Program-made: the position numbers and the translations under genes | Notes under the pieces: model-generated | Told to the model about the DNA's origin: nothing | Seen by the model: only the letters and a program-made list of their open reading frames with translations | Database searches by the model: none | Assembly (NCBI GenBank): GCA_019279435.1 | Contig: JAAALK010000284.1 | Coordinates: 19,039,294 to 19,103,293, forward strand | DNA: 64,000 bases | DNA from: Zizania palustris | Lineage: Eukaryota > Streptophyta > Magnoliopsida > Poales > Poaceae | Reading direction: 5' to 3' | In this document: positions 21,284 to 31,572 of the stretch, piece by piece | How positions within the stretch are numbered: the first letter of the stretch is position 1 | Layout of the letters: each line of letters begins with the position of its first letter

Positions 21284-21560
21284 GGCTGCCCAATAGCTAG
21301 GAAAATTCCACCAACCCCTTAGGGTTTTTACAGACGCTGAAATAAAGGGAAAGACTAAACTGCCCTTAGGATATTTTTACAGACTCGACTGACTGACTGT
21401 GGGCCTAGGGACAAAATAGTAAACTCCTATTTATAGATGACTTATCCGGAAGCTAAGCTTTCGTAGCGACTACGACTTCTCTTCTGGACAGTCCGATACA
21501 AGATCAGCGGTCGTCAGTTTTGCACTGAAACTGACAAAGCCTCCATCCACTTTGCACCAG

Positions 21561-21754
21561 GTACCCGTATTGGGCCGATCCGACTCCACAGCTCTCTCAG
21601 CCCGTCAATCGCTCGCCGCCCGTGTACCTGAGTCAATCCTAGTCAATAGCCTAGTGGGTCTTCTGCTGCTCCTAGCCCATGTACCCAGATTGGGCCAGCC
21701 CGACTTCACAGCTCTCTCAGCCCGACAGTCACTTGCTGCCCGTGTACCTGAGTC
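21561..21754 (-). repeat. Two 74-bp direct repeats in the E6 U3
   Basis: Copies at 21561-21634 and 21681-21754 (period 120 bp), each from GTACCC to CTGAGTCA, about 85 percent alike. The pair is also present in the E6 5' LTR (about 31258-31451) and in E8 (about 46850-47043), so it predates those insertions. It lies upstream of the TATA box, where enhancer-like repeats are common in LTRs. Confidence 0.75.
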
Positions 21755-21870
21755 ACACGCGGCCCAGACACAGCAGATCTCCTCTCTTCTTCTGTCCTCT
21801 TTGACTATCATTGACAATGGCTCATCACATCTGGAGCCATGAGGCCCACGCTATTCAACATGGCTCCTCA

Positions 21871-21886
21871 ATCTCCCCCTTGATGA
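21871..21886 (-). other. E6 polypurine tract
   Basis: Minus-strand TCAAGGGGGAGAT immediately before the LTR start at 21870. E8 (47154-47169) and E5 (32815-32829) have the same kind of tract. Confidence 0.85.
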
Positions 21887-23206
21887 GTGCATTGTCAACA
21901 CTTCACTTCTTCAGCTCTTCAGTACCTGCGAACACATGTGGAAACATGAAAACAAAGCATAAGAAAACAAGGAAGAAGAAAAAATAAAGAAAAAGTTTAA
22001 CCCTAATGACCAAAAGCCGAACAAAAGCAAGAAGCGGTCATTATGGTTAACCAAAGGTAAAAGCTCAAAACGAGTGCAATCTCAGAATCATCAACAAGGA
22101 TATCAAAAGAGTAAGGCCAAACGGGACAAAAACTCCCATGAAACCAATCCCAGAGAAAGCCAAAACTCCCCCTTAAACTCTTATCCCAAAATTTCTCCCT
22201 CTTGTTGACAAGTGAACTCATAAAGCACTCTAAAAAGACACAGACTCCTTTGAAATGTAACTCCCCCTCAAAATATGCAATGAATACAACTGGGGTGCAG
22301 GTGGAGTGTAGAAAGCATGCTTCTCAGATATGATTGACTGCAATTACACATCTAACAAGTTTGGCAAAAGACATATTGTCTAAGACACATGGCATGATCA
22401 GTGCAACAGATGATATCTAAAGAAAGTCATTAGGACACATTTTTCAATTTTTGCAAACAAAAGCATCACCACATTTTCCAGTTGACAAGCAAGGTAAAAC
22501 GTGAGATGTAGAAGCTAACTGATATCTACCAAGATAAGCATTGTCCAAAACAAAGTGCTTCAGCAAACTTGTTATCATTTCAGTTTTCAGGCTTTTTCTT
22601 TTTCCTTTTTCATTTTTGCTAGGGGTTATTTGCATGTCAAACCTTATGCTGACCGACCAAGTCAAGCCTAAGACAGAACTGGACCATCAGAAGCTTAAGA
22701 CATTGGTCTTGGCATACACTACACTGTCCTAGTTCATACCAAAGTGCTATGGTACGCAATCCAGAACAATGTAATGCGACAAAGCAAACCCACCTGGATC
22801 TTTTCAAGTTATGCATAAAAAGGCATGGAATTTTCATTTTTCTTGATTTTTCATCATTTTTATAGCACATTTCCATGTTTAAAGCATAAAGATGTCCAAG
22901 TTGCATATCTGCATCTATGTGAGGAACTAGCTACAAGGCATGTAACAGATAGCAAAAGCACTCAGCCTACACATGCTAGTTACCAGAAGCAATGGTGACC
23001 ATTTTTCAAGTTTAAAGCATAAAAGCCATGCATGTGACACATATTAGACATATCAAGTGAACTGAACCAAAGCATGATCATTGACAAGTATTCAAAAGCA
23101 TGTACCAACTAGAATAAGTAAAGCAGATCAATCATATAACAGAAGTAGGTTCAAAAGTGTGATATGTGAATATTCATGATATGAACACACACAAAAAGAC
23201 GGAATC

Positions 23207-23246
<40 letters not shown>

Positions 23247-23563
23247 ACTTTGTTAAATGACTTGAGAGGTGTAGGATAAGTGGGAGCTGAAAGGCGCAAG
23301 TGAAATACCACTACTTTTAACGTTATTTTACTTATTCTGTGAGGCGGAAGCGGGGCTTCGCCCCTCTTTTGGCTCTAAGGCCCACTCTGTGGGCCGATCC
23401 GGGCGGAAGACATTGTCAGGTGGGGAGTTTGGCTGGGGCGGCACATCTGTTAAAAGATAACGCAGGTGTCCTAAGATGAGCTCAACGAGAACAGAAATCT
23501 CGTGTGGAACAAAAGGGTAAAGTTAAAGAAGAAAGAAAACTGACGCAAAATATCCTAGAAAGG
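21887..23563 (-). other. E6 noncoding region between pol and 3' LTR
   Basis: About 1.7 kb without a credible frame. Much of it aligns with 47170-48480 in E8. One block (22622-22806) is also recognisable in the otherwise different E5 (33385-33565). E6 differs from E8 by the 26S rRNA insert at 23201-23520. No envelope-like frame is visible. Confidence 0.75.
23201..23520 (+). rRNA. Fragment of nuclear 26S (25S) rRNA captured in E6
   Basis: About 320 bp match large-subunit rRNA as I remember it: AAGAAGACCCTGTTGAGC, GAGGTGTAGGATAAGTGGGA, GTGAAATACCACTAC, GAAGACATTGTCAGGTGGGG, GGGGCGGCACATCTG, TAACGCAGGTGTCCTAAG and GAACAGAAATCTCGTG. This is the conserved 3'-half region including part of domain V, with the variable stem (GGGGCTTCGCCCC, then GGCCCACTCTGTGGGCC) intermediate and plant-like. 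It is sense on the plus strand, so antisense to E6. E8 has about a dozen unrelated bases at this place. It is a fragment with substitutions, not a functional rRNA gene. Confidence 0.92.
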
Positions 23564-24400
23564 ATACACAACACCCAAATCCCCTCGTAAACGCTCAAAA
23601 GTAGACTGATCTAGGGGTTTGGTGAAAATGTCAGCCAACTGATGATGGGTATCAACATGAACAAGGTCAATGACACCTTTCTCATATTGATCCCGCAGAA
23701 AGTGAAAGCGCACATCAATGTGTTTGGTTTTTGAATGGAGACAGGGGTTTTTCCCTACACTAATTGCACTGGTGCTGTCTCAAAACAAAGGAACTCTGGT
23801 AGGAAAGAACAACCCAAAATCTCGTAATGTGGAAATCATCCAAACTAACTGTGAGCAGCAGCTAGCAGCAGCTACATACTCAGCCTCAGTGGTCGAAAGA
23901 GCAACTCCAGATTGCTTTCGAGAAGACCAAGAAACAAGGGAAGCACCAAGAAACTGGCAAGTACCGGAAGTCGACTTGCGATCCAACCGGCACCCACCAA
24001 AGTCGGCGTCCGAAAAGCCAGATAAATCAAGAGATGATGATGCAGAATAGTAAAGACCGAGATCGGGCGCATAAGTGTGATACCTAAAGATGCACTTGAT
24101 AGCCTACAGATGAGACGCACGTGGTGAAGACTGAAAACGCGCGCAAAGTCCCACGGCGAACTGTATGTCCGGTCTAGTCACCGTCAAGTACAGCAGCAAA
24201 CCGATCATCCCTCGAAACTCCCTCTCGTTGACCTTGACACCGCTCTCGTGCTTGTCCAGGCCCCCATATGTGCCCATCGGGGTCATCTGCGACTTCAACT
24301 CCCCACCAAAGTCAATTTTTTCAACATGTCATGAGTGTACTTACCTTGGTGGATGAAGGTGCCGTCCTTGGTCTGCTTGATCTGGAGCCCTAAGAATACT
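23564..24400 (-). pseudogene. E6 RNase H and RT C-terminus, broken
   Basis: Minus strand. EREFRGMIGLLLYLTVTRPD and FSDADFGGCRLDRKSTSGTC, then SWSSRKQSGVALSTTEAEYV, DSTSAISVGKNPCLHSKTKH and HQLADIFTKPLD: the usual copia RNase H tail, ending near 23564. A 1-bp deletion near 24393 (relative to E8 at 49320) breaks the frame after GELKY, and stops occur near 24105 and 23778 (CGA, CAG or similar codons). Confidence 0.85.
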
Positions 24401-25625
24401 TGAGTTCACCCATGAGACTCATCTCAAACTCGCTGTGCATCTGCTCAGAAAACTTGGACACAAGATCATTAGAAGTACCGCCAAATATAATATCGTCCAC
24501 GTAAATCTGAGCGACTAGGAATTCTGAAGCAACTCTGAGCAAGAAGAGAGTCTTATCCACAGAACCCATCACAAAACACTTCCCCAACAAAAACTACTTC
24601 AACCGGTCATACCAAGCCCTGGGGGCTTGCTTCAACCCGTATAAAGCTTTTTGCAATTTAAAAACATGTCGAGGAAACTTGGGGTTCTCAAAACCGGGGG
24701 ACTGCCTAACATAAACCTCCGCCTCTATGTACCCGTTCAGAAAAACACTCTTGATGTCCATTTGAAAAAGCTTAAAAACCTTCGAGGTGGCAAAAGCTAA
24801 AAGAATGCGAATGGACTCAAGACGGGCAACAGGAGCGAAGGTTTCTTCAAAGTCAATACCTTTCTTCTGGCAAAAACCCTAGGCAACTAGTTGAGCTTTG
24901 TTGCGCACCACAACCCCATCTTCATCTTGTTTGTTCTTGAACACCCACTTGGTGCCTATGGGGTTGCATCCTAGTGGCGGTTCAACTAGTGTCCAAACCC
25001 GATTACGGACAAAATTCTCAAGCTCTTCTTGCATAGCGTTAATCCAATTAGAATAAGAAAGAGCATGAGAAACGTCTCCGGGCTCAAAAGAGGCAACAAA
25101 AGCAAATTCAACAAACACAGCAAGAGAGGTACTAGATGAACGTAAAGTTCTCTCAGTCAAATCACCAATGATGAGCTCTGAGGGGTGATCACGCTGAACT
25201 GCTCGGGATCCCTGGTGATCTGAAGTCACCTCACTGGAGTCAGCAGCAGGCACCTCTGGACTCGACTGAGGGGGCTCGATCGAAGTGGAAGAAGTGATCA
25301 GAGGTCCGCCCTCATCCTCAGTCGAAGTCTCAGAAGGTGTGGACTCTGCATAAGGCGCAGAAGGCCCACCCTCATCAGCAGCTGGAGTATCCTCATCTTC
25401 CTCGAAGATGGACTCTCCGAGCTCATCATCACCAGAAAGCTCAAAAGAAGGAGTCAATGAAGGCAAAGATTCATCAAAAGACACTTCACAAGTCTTGACA
25501 AGCTGCTGGGAGTCGAGGTTCCAAACATGGAAACCTTGAGAATGCAATGCATAACCAAGAAAGACTCCATCCCAGCAACGAGACTCAAACTTGTCCAAAT
25601 GCCCTCCTTCTTGAGCACAAAGCAC
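24390..25625 (-). pseudogene. E6 reverse transcriptase and Ser/Glu-rich linker, broken
   Basis: Minus strand. The linker after integrase (25440-25150) is rich in Glu, Ser and Pro. RT follows: SNWINAMQEELENF, WTLVEPP, GTKWVFKNK, a stop in LVAxGFC (about 24880), ETFAPVARLESIRILLAF, FQMDIKSVFLNG, YGLKQAPRAWYDRLK, a stop, then IYVDDIIFGG with intact catalytic YVDD. A frameshift at about 25600-25625 separates it from integrase. Confidence 0.85.
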
Positions 25626-26760
25626 TTGCAGCCAAACGCTCGCAAGTGGCTCACCTTGGGCTGTCTGCCAAACCGCAACTCATATGAAGTCTTACCTAAG
25701 TAAGCTCGAAGAAAAATGCGGTTGGCCAGATAGCAAGCCATGTTCATGGCTTCAACCCAAAAACGCCTAGGAGTCCTGTGCTCATCGAGCATCGTCCTGG
25801 CCATCTCGACTAGCGTGCGGTTCTTTCGTTCCACAACGCCGTTCTGTGGGGGAGTGTAAGGGGCAGAAAACTGATGGTCAAGACCCTGATCACTACAGAA
25901 GCTGACAAACTAAGAGTTCTTGAACTCAGAGCCGTTGTCGGAGTGAATTGCTCGCATCTGACCATTGTTCTCATTCTCCAGCTTCAAAATCAGGTCATGA
26001 ACAAATTGAAAAGTTTCATCCTTAGACTCCAAAAAGAAAACCCACGAGAATCGAGAAAAGTCATCAACAATCACAAGCGCGTACCATTTCCCACCGACTG
26101 AACGTACCCGAGCTGGACCTACAGTGTCCATGTGTAATAGCCCACCCGGATACGAAGTCATCACCTGAGTCACAGGTGAGTGAGAAGCGGCAACCATTTT
26201 CCCATGACGACAGGGATGACAAACTAGATCTTTCTCCATTTTAAGCTTGGGCAATCCTCGGATGAGGTCCATAGAGCTTAACCTGACTAGTAGATCAAAA
26301 CTCAAATGACCTAACCTCCTATGCCACTTCTAGAGCTCAGAAGAAGATCCAGCAATCAAACAGCGAGAAGGGCCAAAAGAACTAGAGAAGTCAATTCTAA
26401 AAACTATACCAAATGGTAAGATCTGGCAAATCAAAGACCCTCTAGACTCAAACACAGAAGAATTGCCCTTCTTAAAACGTACTTCCAAACCATCCTCAAG
26501 AAGTTGCGAAACAAAAATCAAGTTAAAGTTCAAATTTTTAACCAAGGCAACATTCTTCAAAGAGAAATGATCTGAAATGTGAATTGAGCCGATGCCACTT
26601 ACTTTACCTTGACCACTGTTCCCGGAAGTGATGTACTATTTGGAGCTCGGGGGAGTGAGACTGGAGAACCATCTGCGATGTCCCGTCATGTGGCGAGAGC
26701 ATCCTGAATCCATGATCCAAACGTCCTCCAGTCCCCGATCCTGCACAATCAGTGGTTGTA
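25454..26760 (-). pseudogene. E6 protease and integrase, broken
   Basis: Minus strand. Protease near 26725-26400 with WIMDSGCSRHMTG (active-site DSG) and NLIFVSQLLEDG. GAG-pre-integrase motif KWHRRLGHLSFDLL near 26320, then HxxxH/CxxC zinc binding (CHPCRHGKM). Integrase core: LLHMDTVGP (first Asp), IHSDNGSEFKNS (second Asp), PPQNGVVERKNRTL (Glu), all three kept. Stops occur around 26620, 26330 and 25907. Confidence 0.85.
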
Positions 26761-26827
26761 AGGGGGAGCAAATGGTCCGGCACCAGGTTTAGCAAAAGAA
26801 CTAAACCAGTGTCGAGCCATCTGCTCA

Positions 26828-29509
26828 AAAGACGGAAAGCGAAAAACCATCAGAAGAATTTGGACCAAAACGCGGCTCAAAGCGCGGTCCATGGTTCTGC
26901 CTAAAACCTCGGCCACGAGGTCCAGGACCGTAGCCAAAACGGCCTGGAGCTCTATCGGAACGAACACCACCAACTGGAGCACGGGCATGAAAGCCGTCTC
27001 CTCTACCACCACCTACACGACGCGGCTTGGCCTCCAGCCTCTCCCCGCATCGAGGAACACGCAGTCTACCACCCTGCTGGTAGAACTACTCCTGACCACC
27101 ACGAGCACGCTCTACTCTCTCAACCCGCTTCCTCCTGAAGCAAAATTCCACAAGATGCCCTTCTCTCTGACAATACTCACAATGGTAGATGGGCTTCTTG
27201 GGATGTGGTTGAGGCTTGGGATTTTTGGGCTTAGTGGTGTTTGGTGTAGTCTTCTTAGGTTGAGAGGGTCCTGGAAGAGAGTCAAGAAAAGTGTGGAGGT
27301 GTTTGGGCTTTGGAACCCAGATGGGCTTCTTGGGTGGAGCTTTGGGCTGTTGATGGATCACTCTATCCTTGGGCTGACTAGGTAGGGAAGACTCAGTGGA
27401 GTGAGTCTTGGGGTATCTCTGCTCAGGAGTCATTTTACTCCACTCCACTGCCCGGCTAATGGCACTCTCAAAGTCAGCCTTGGTGTAGGTGTAACCTACC
27501 CCAAACCAATCCTGCCTCTTAAACTGCTGAATCATCATGCCGAGCTGTGGCTCTCTGGCACTGATCCAACTCAGGATGGAACGGAGGTAAAAGTTCTCAT
27601 TCTGGGAATCAGCTAGCTCCTCTCTCAAGGAAGCTAGAACCTCCACCTGAGACAAATAGGTCTCACACTCGCTATCTACCTGAACAGACTTCTCGACTTT
27701 CAGCTTGATCAATTACATTCTAAGAGACAAACAGTTCTCACAGACAGTGGGTGGAACTGACAGTGTCTCAAGCTCTAGCCTAGTCTGCGCCAGCTCAGCT
27801 CTCACTCTCTCCAAATCCCCCAAATGCTCATCGCCCTTGGCTTTCAGCTCAGCTAAGACAGCTAGATGAGATGGGCAATCAGCACAGGGTACGACGACAG
27901 TGGCTTGAGCATCTTTCAGCTCCAGCTGAGCACTCTCAAGCACAGTGGCCAAGGCGTCCCTCTCATCAACCCTTTCTGTGTACTTGGACTTCAGAGTCGA
28001 CAAGTCATACATAAGCACCTCACACTTTGGGCACTCACTGCTAGCACCCAAGCAGGGGGAAGAAGATAGACTCTCAATTCTGCCGTTGGCTACGACAAGC
28101 TCACTCTCTAATTCATCTATCCTCTTCTTGGCTCCCCTAAGTAGTTTTTCCCGATATTTTAACTCCTTACAATTGCTTTCAAGTAAATCAACAATTTCAC
28201 GTTCATAAGATGATACCTTTTCGTTGTCGTCATCGTCAGAGTCATCGGAGGAGCTCTTCTCTTACTTATCCCCAAGAGCCATTGAGCAGAAGCTCTTGCG
28301 GGATCTTCGGCGCTGATGTGAGCGGCTCTTCGGTCTGTTCCCGAAGGCCATGAAGCAAAGACCCGCCGGATCGTCCTTGTCCTTCCCCTTCCGGATGACG
28401 ATCTCCTCATCGCTTGAGCTCGATGAAGAGGAAGAAGACGTGGATCGCTTGGAGTAGCTCTTCTCCATCTCAGCGAAGAAGGCCTTGTCGCGCTTCTTGT
28501 TCTCTCGCCGGTAGTCCTTTAGGGCCTTTCTGAAGAATCTAGTCTTTGGCTTGCCCTTATTGAAGGAAGAGTTGTCGTGCTTGCCGGAGTCGTGGAAGCC
28601 ACCACCGGTGCCCTTCTTGTGTCCATTGCGCTTGGGGAAGTCGGCGTTGAAATGTCATGGGTCACCACACTCAAAGCACCCGGATTTTGTGCCGTGTCTC
28701 TTGAACATTCGTTTGTCATAAACACGACGCACCCGGTTGTTAAAAAGACACAGGTCATCATCTCCCAAAGACTCAAGCTGGTCCTCAGTGATAGACATCA
28801 AAGAGAACCCAGCACAACTCACAGAAGAAGGATCAACAGAAGGTGTAGCAAGGGTCAGAGACTTAGATCCAGAGCCTGTGAGATTTGATCTCAACTGGAT
28901 ATCTACCTTGGTGGCCTTCAGCTTGCTAAACAACTCAGAAATGGTCAAGGTATCATAAGATGTGCTCTCAATGATAGAGGATACCTTGATCTCCCAGATC
29001 TTTGGGTCCAAGGTATGGAGAACCTTGAGCGCCTGCTCGTGATCTGAGACTAACTGAGCACCCTCAGCCTTGTTGTCCCAGAGCTTGTTTATGATCGATT
29101 GAAAACGACCAAACAACGCTTCAACAGATTCACCCGGCTTTTGTGTGAAGTTCTCATATTCACGCCGGTAGGTCTGATAGAGCCGAGCCTTGACCTGGGC
29201 TGTCCCCTCATGATGTGCCTTGAGGGTAGCCCAGATCTCTCTCGTAGTGGAGAGATGGCTCACACGCTCAAACTCAGTGGGACCCAAACCAGAAAACAAA
29301 ATGTTCACAGCCTTACTATTGTTGAGATGCCGGGCAATGATACCAGGAGTACCATGCTCAGCAACTAGCAATATAACGAATGTAGCGTGAACGCAAATAT
29401 CCCAGATGTCCGAGCCCTGGCTCATAAGATAGGCTCGCATGCGAGTCTTCCAATAGTTATAGCCATAAGCTTCCAAGGACGGGACCTTGCCAGGAGACGT
29501 CATGATCAC
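26828..29509 (-). pseudogene. E6 gag with coiled coil and two zinc knuckles, broken
   Basis: One minus-strand frame from ATG at 29503-29509 with stops at about 28655, 28265, 27715 and 27087. Copia gag core (GYNYWKTRMRAYLMSQG, LKAHHEGTAQVKARLYQTY, KPGESVEALFGRFQSI). First knuckle 28638-28679 reads CFECGDPxHFNADF: a stop, and Phe in place of the last Cys. A Lys-rich and Ser-rich stretch leads to a coiled coil (about 28190-27600, SELVVANGRIESLS, RVRAELAQTRLELETL). A second, complete knuckle CEYCQREGHLVEFC is near 27185-27145, then an Arg/Gly-rich tail. Confidence 0.85.
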
Positions 29510-29554
29510 TACTGGGGTTTAGAACCGGTTAAGGTATGGAAAAAACCTAACCAG

Positions 29555-29566
29555 GCTCTGATACCA
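29555..29566 (-). other. E6 primer binding site (initiator tRNA-Met type)
   Basis: TGGTATCAGAGC on the minus strand, two bases from the 5' LTR end at 29569. Confidence 0.9.
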
Positions 29567-29568
29567 CT

Positions 29569-31567
29569 TGTAGGACCGAAAGTAGCGACCAGAGGGGGGT
29601 GAATGGGCGCCTAAAAATTCTTTCGAATCAATGGTCTGCTCCCAACACCAAATGCACCTCAAAAGACTAAGCAGCAAAGCGTGAACAGATTGCCTAAGCC
29701 TAAAAGTATCTAGCCTAGAAAAGACCGGTGTCAACAACAGAGAAACACCAATACAGTGCTAAAAGGCAGATAAACAAAATATCCAAGACATGGCAGATCA
29801 AACTTCTCAGTAGAATAGTCTCAGTACACATGGAAAGGGATGAGAAGTTACTGTTCTAAATCTGTCTCCTGTTCGAAAGTTGGCGAAGCCTACTTCGCTG
29901 TGTTGAAGCCTACTTCGCAGTGTCGAAGCCTGCTTCGGAGTCCCTTGTCGAAGTCTAGCGAAGGTTGTCGTTGAAGTACCGAAGGTATGTTGAGTCTAGC
30001 CTAGTTCGAGTGTGGCAGAAAGCGAAGAATGCTTCGAAGTGAAGTATGAAAGTATCGAAGCTTGCTTTGAACAATGTACTTCGAAGCCTAGACTATGATC
30101 AGAAAGCTTCAAACAAAGTTCATAGAAATGCAACCTTCGAAAGAGAAGCGAAGCCAAACACACAGCAGCAAGACCAAATAGAAGCCTACACTTTACCTTC
30201 GAAGCTAGCTTGATCGAGTTATGACTATCGAAGTGGTAACCTCCGAATCGAGGACTAACTTCGAATGACAAGCTTCAAACACACAAACTGTGACCTTCGA
30301 AGGCAGTAGCAGAAAGATCTCAGAAAACACACTCTGAGTGAAGCCTACCAGAGAAACATGCTTCGAAGCTAACTCAAAAGCCTGTCGAAGTATGCTTCGC
30401 AAAAGAGTGTCGAAGTATGTCAGAACAAAACCTCAGAACAGAGCACACTTCGAGACTCAGTTCAAGTTCGGAGTCCTAGAAAAGTCTTCGAAGAAGTCAG
30501 GACGAAGCCTGCTCCACAGAACAGAAGGACTTCGCACAAACGAGGGGGCTTCGCCGGAAACAGCCAGAGAAAGACAGGGCTCGGTTTAGTCAATCAAAAA
30601 GCTACACAGGAAAAAGCAAGGCTAGAGTACTAGTGTATTGTTGCTACAGGGAGTAGGTACTACTTGCTACAAGCAAGAACTAGTACTACTCACGTGAAGA
30701 ACAGAAGCATCCAAAGAAGAATGATTTGCTCAGGAATAAAATAGTTGCATGCAAAACGAAACCACAGAGCTTCGCACGAAGTGCTGCACACCAAAACCGG
30801 TAGGAATAAAAGCTTCCAGACAGTGAAGAACCGATTGAATCTCAGGAAGAACAGGAGCACTGCCTGGCGGCGCACGCAGGGAGAGAAAAACGCAGGAAAC
30901 ACAAAATGACCCAAACCTTGATTCAAAAGTGATTTCTTGAAAAGGGTGACCTAACCCTAGGGATTGGGGCCCTATTTATAGGCTGCCCAATAGCTAGGAA
31001 AATTCCACCAGCCCCTTAGGGTTTTTACAGACGCTGAAATAAAGGGAAAGACTAAACTGCCCTTAGAATATTTTTACAGACTCGACTGACTGACTGTGGG
31101 CCTAGGGACAAAATAGTAAACTCCTATTTACAGATGACTTATCCGGAAGCTAAGCTTTCGTAGCGACTATGGCTTCTCTTCTGGACAGTCCGATACAAGA
31201 TCAACGGTCGTTAGTTTTGCGCCGAAACTGACAAAGCCTCCATCGACTTTGCACCAGGTACCCGGATTGGGCCGGCCCGACTCCACAGCTCTCTTAGCCT
31301 GGCAATCGATCGTCGCCCGTGCACCTGAGTCACTCCTAGTCAACAGCCCAGTGGGTCTTCTACTGCTCCTAGCCCATGTACCCGGATTGGGCCAGCCTGA
31401 CTTCGCAGCTCTCTCAGCCCGACAGTCACTTGCTGCTCGTGTACCTGAGTCACACGCGGCCCAGACACAGCAGATCTCCTCTCTTCTTCTGTCCTCTTTG
31501 ACTATCGTTGACAATGGCTCATCACATCTGGAGCCATGAGGCCCATGCTATTCAGCATGGCTCCTCA
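29569..31567 (-). mobile_element. E6 5' LTR (1999 bp)
   Basis: Pairs with 19873-21870 along its whole length. It starts TGAGGAGCC at 31567 and ends GGTCCTACA at 29569 on the minus strand. TATA box at 30973-30980. Followed on the right by CTACT (31568-31572), the second copy of the target duplication. Confidence 0.95.
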
Positions 31568-31572
31568 CTACT

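Larger units (their letters stand above)
19873..21870 (-). mobile_element. E6 3' LTR (1998 bp)
   Basis: Begins (element orientation) TGAGGAGCC at 21870 and ends GGTCCTACA at 19873. Putative TATA box TATAAATA on the minus strand at 21276-21283. The part downstream of it (20160-20900) is dense in TTCGAA-type palindromes. The upstream part contains two 74-bp direct repeats (21561-21754). Open frames here are composition artefacts. Confidence 0.95.
19873..31567 (-). mobile_element. E6 Ty1/copia retrotransposon, structurally complete
   Basis: 11.7-kb minus-strand element with both LTRs (19873-21870 and 29569-31567), PBS, polypurine tract, full domain order and target duplication CTACT. LTRs differ at a few percent by eye, mostly transitions. 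Coding regions have several stops and frameshifts, so it is structurally complete but not autonomous. It shares LTR ends (TGTAGGACCGAA on the plus strand) and family with E8, and is a more distant relative of E5. Confidence 0.95.

Noticed and set aside
23201..23520. A real rDNA repeat or complete rRNA gene
   Set aside because: Only about 320 bp are present, flanked on both sides by E6 sequence that is continuous in E8.
26891..27385. 164-codon plus-strand open frame
   Set aside because: Antisense shadow of E6 gag, Thr/Leu-rich from the complementary codons.
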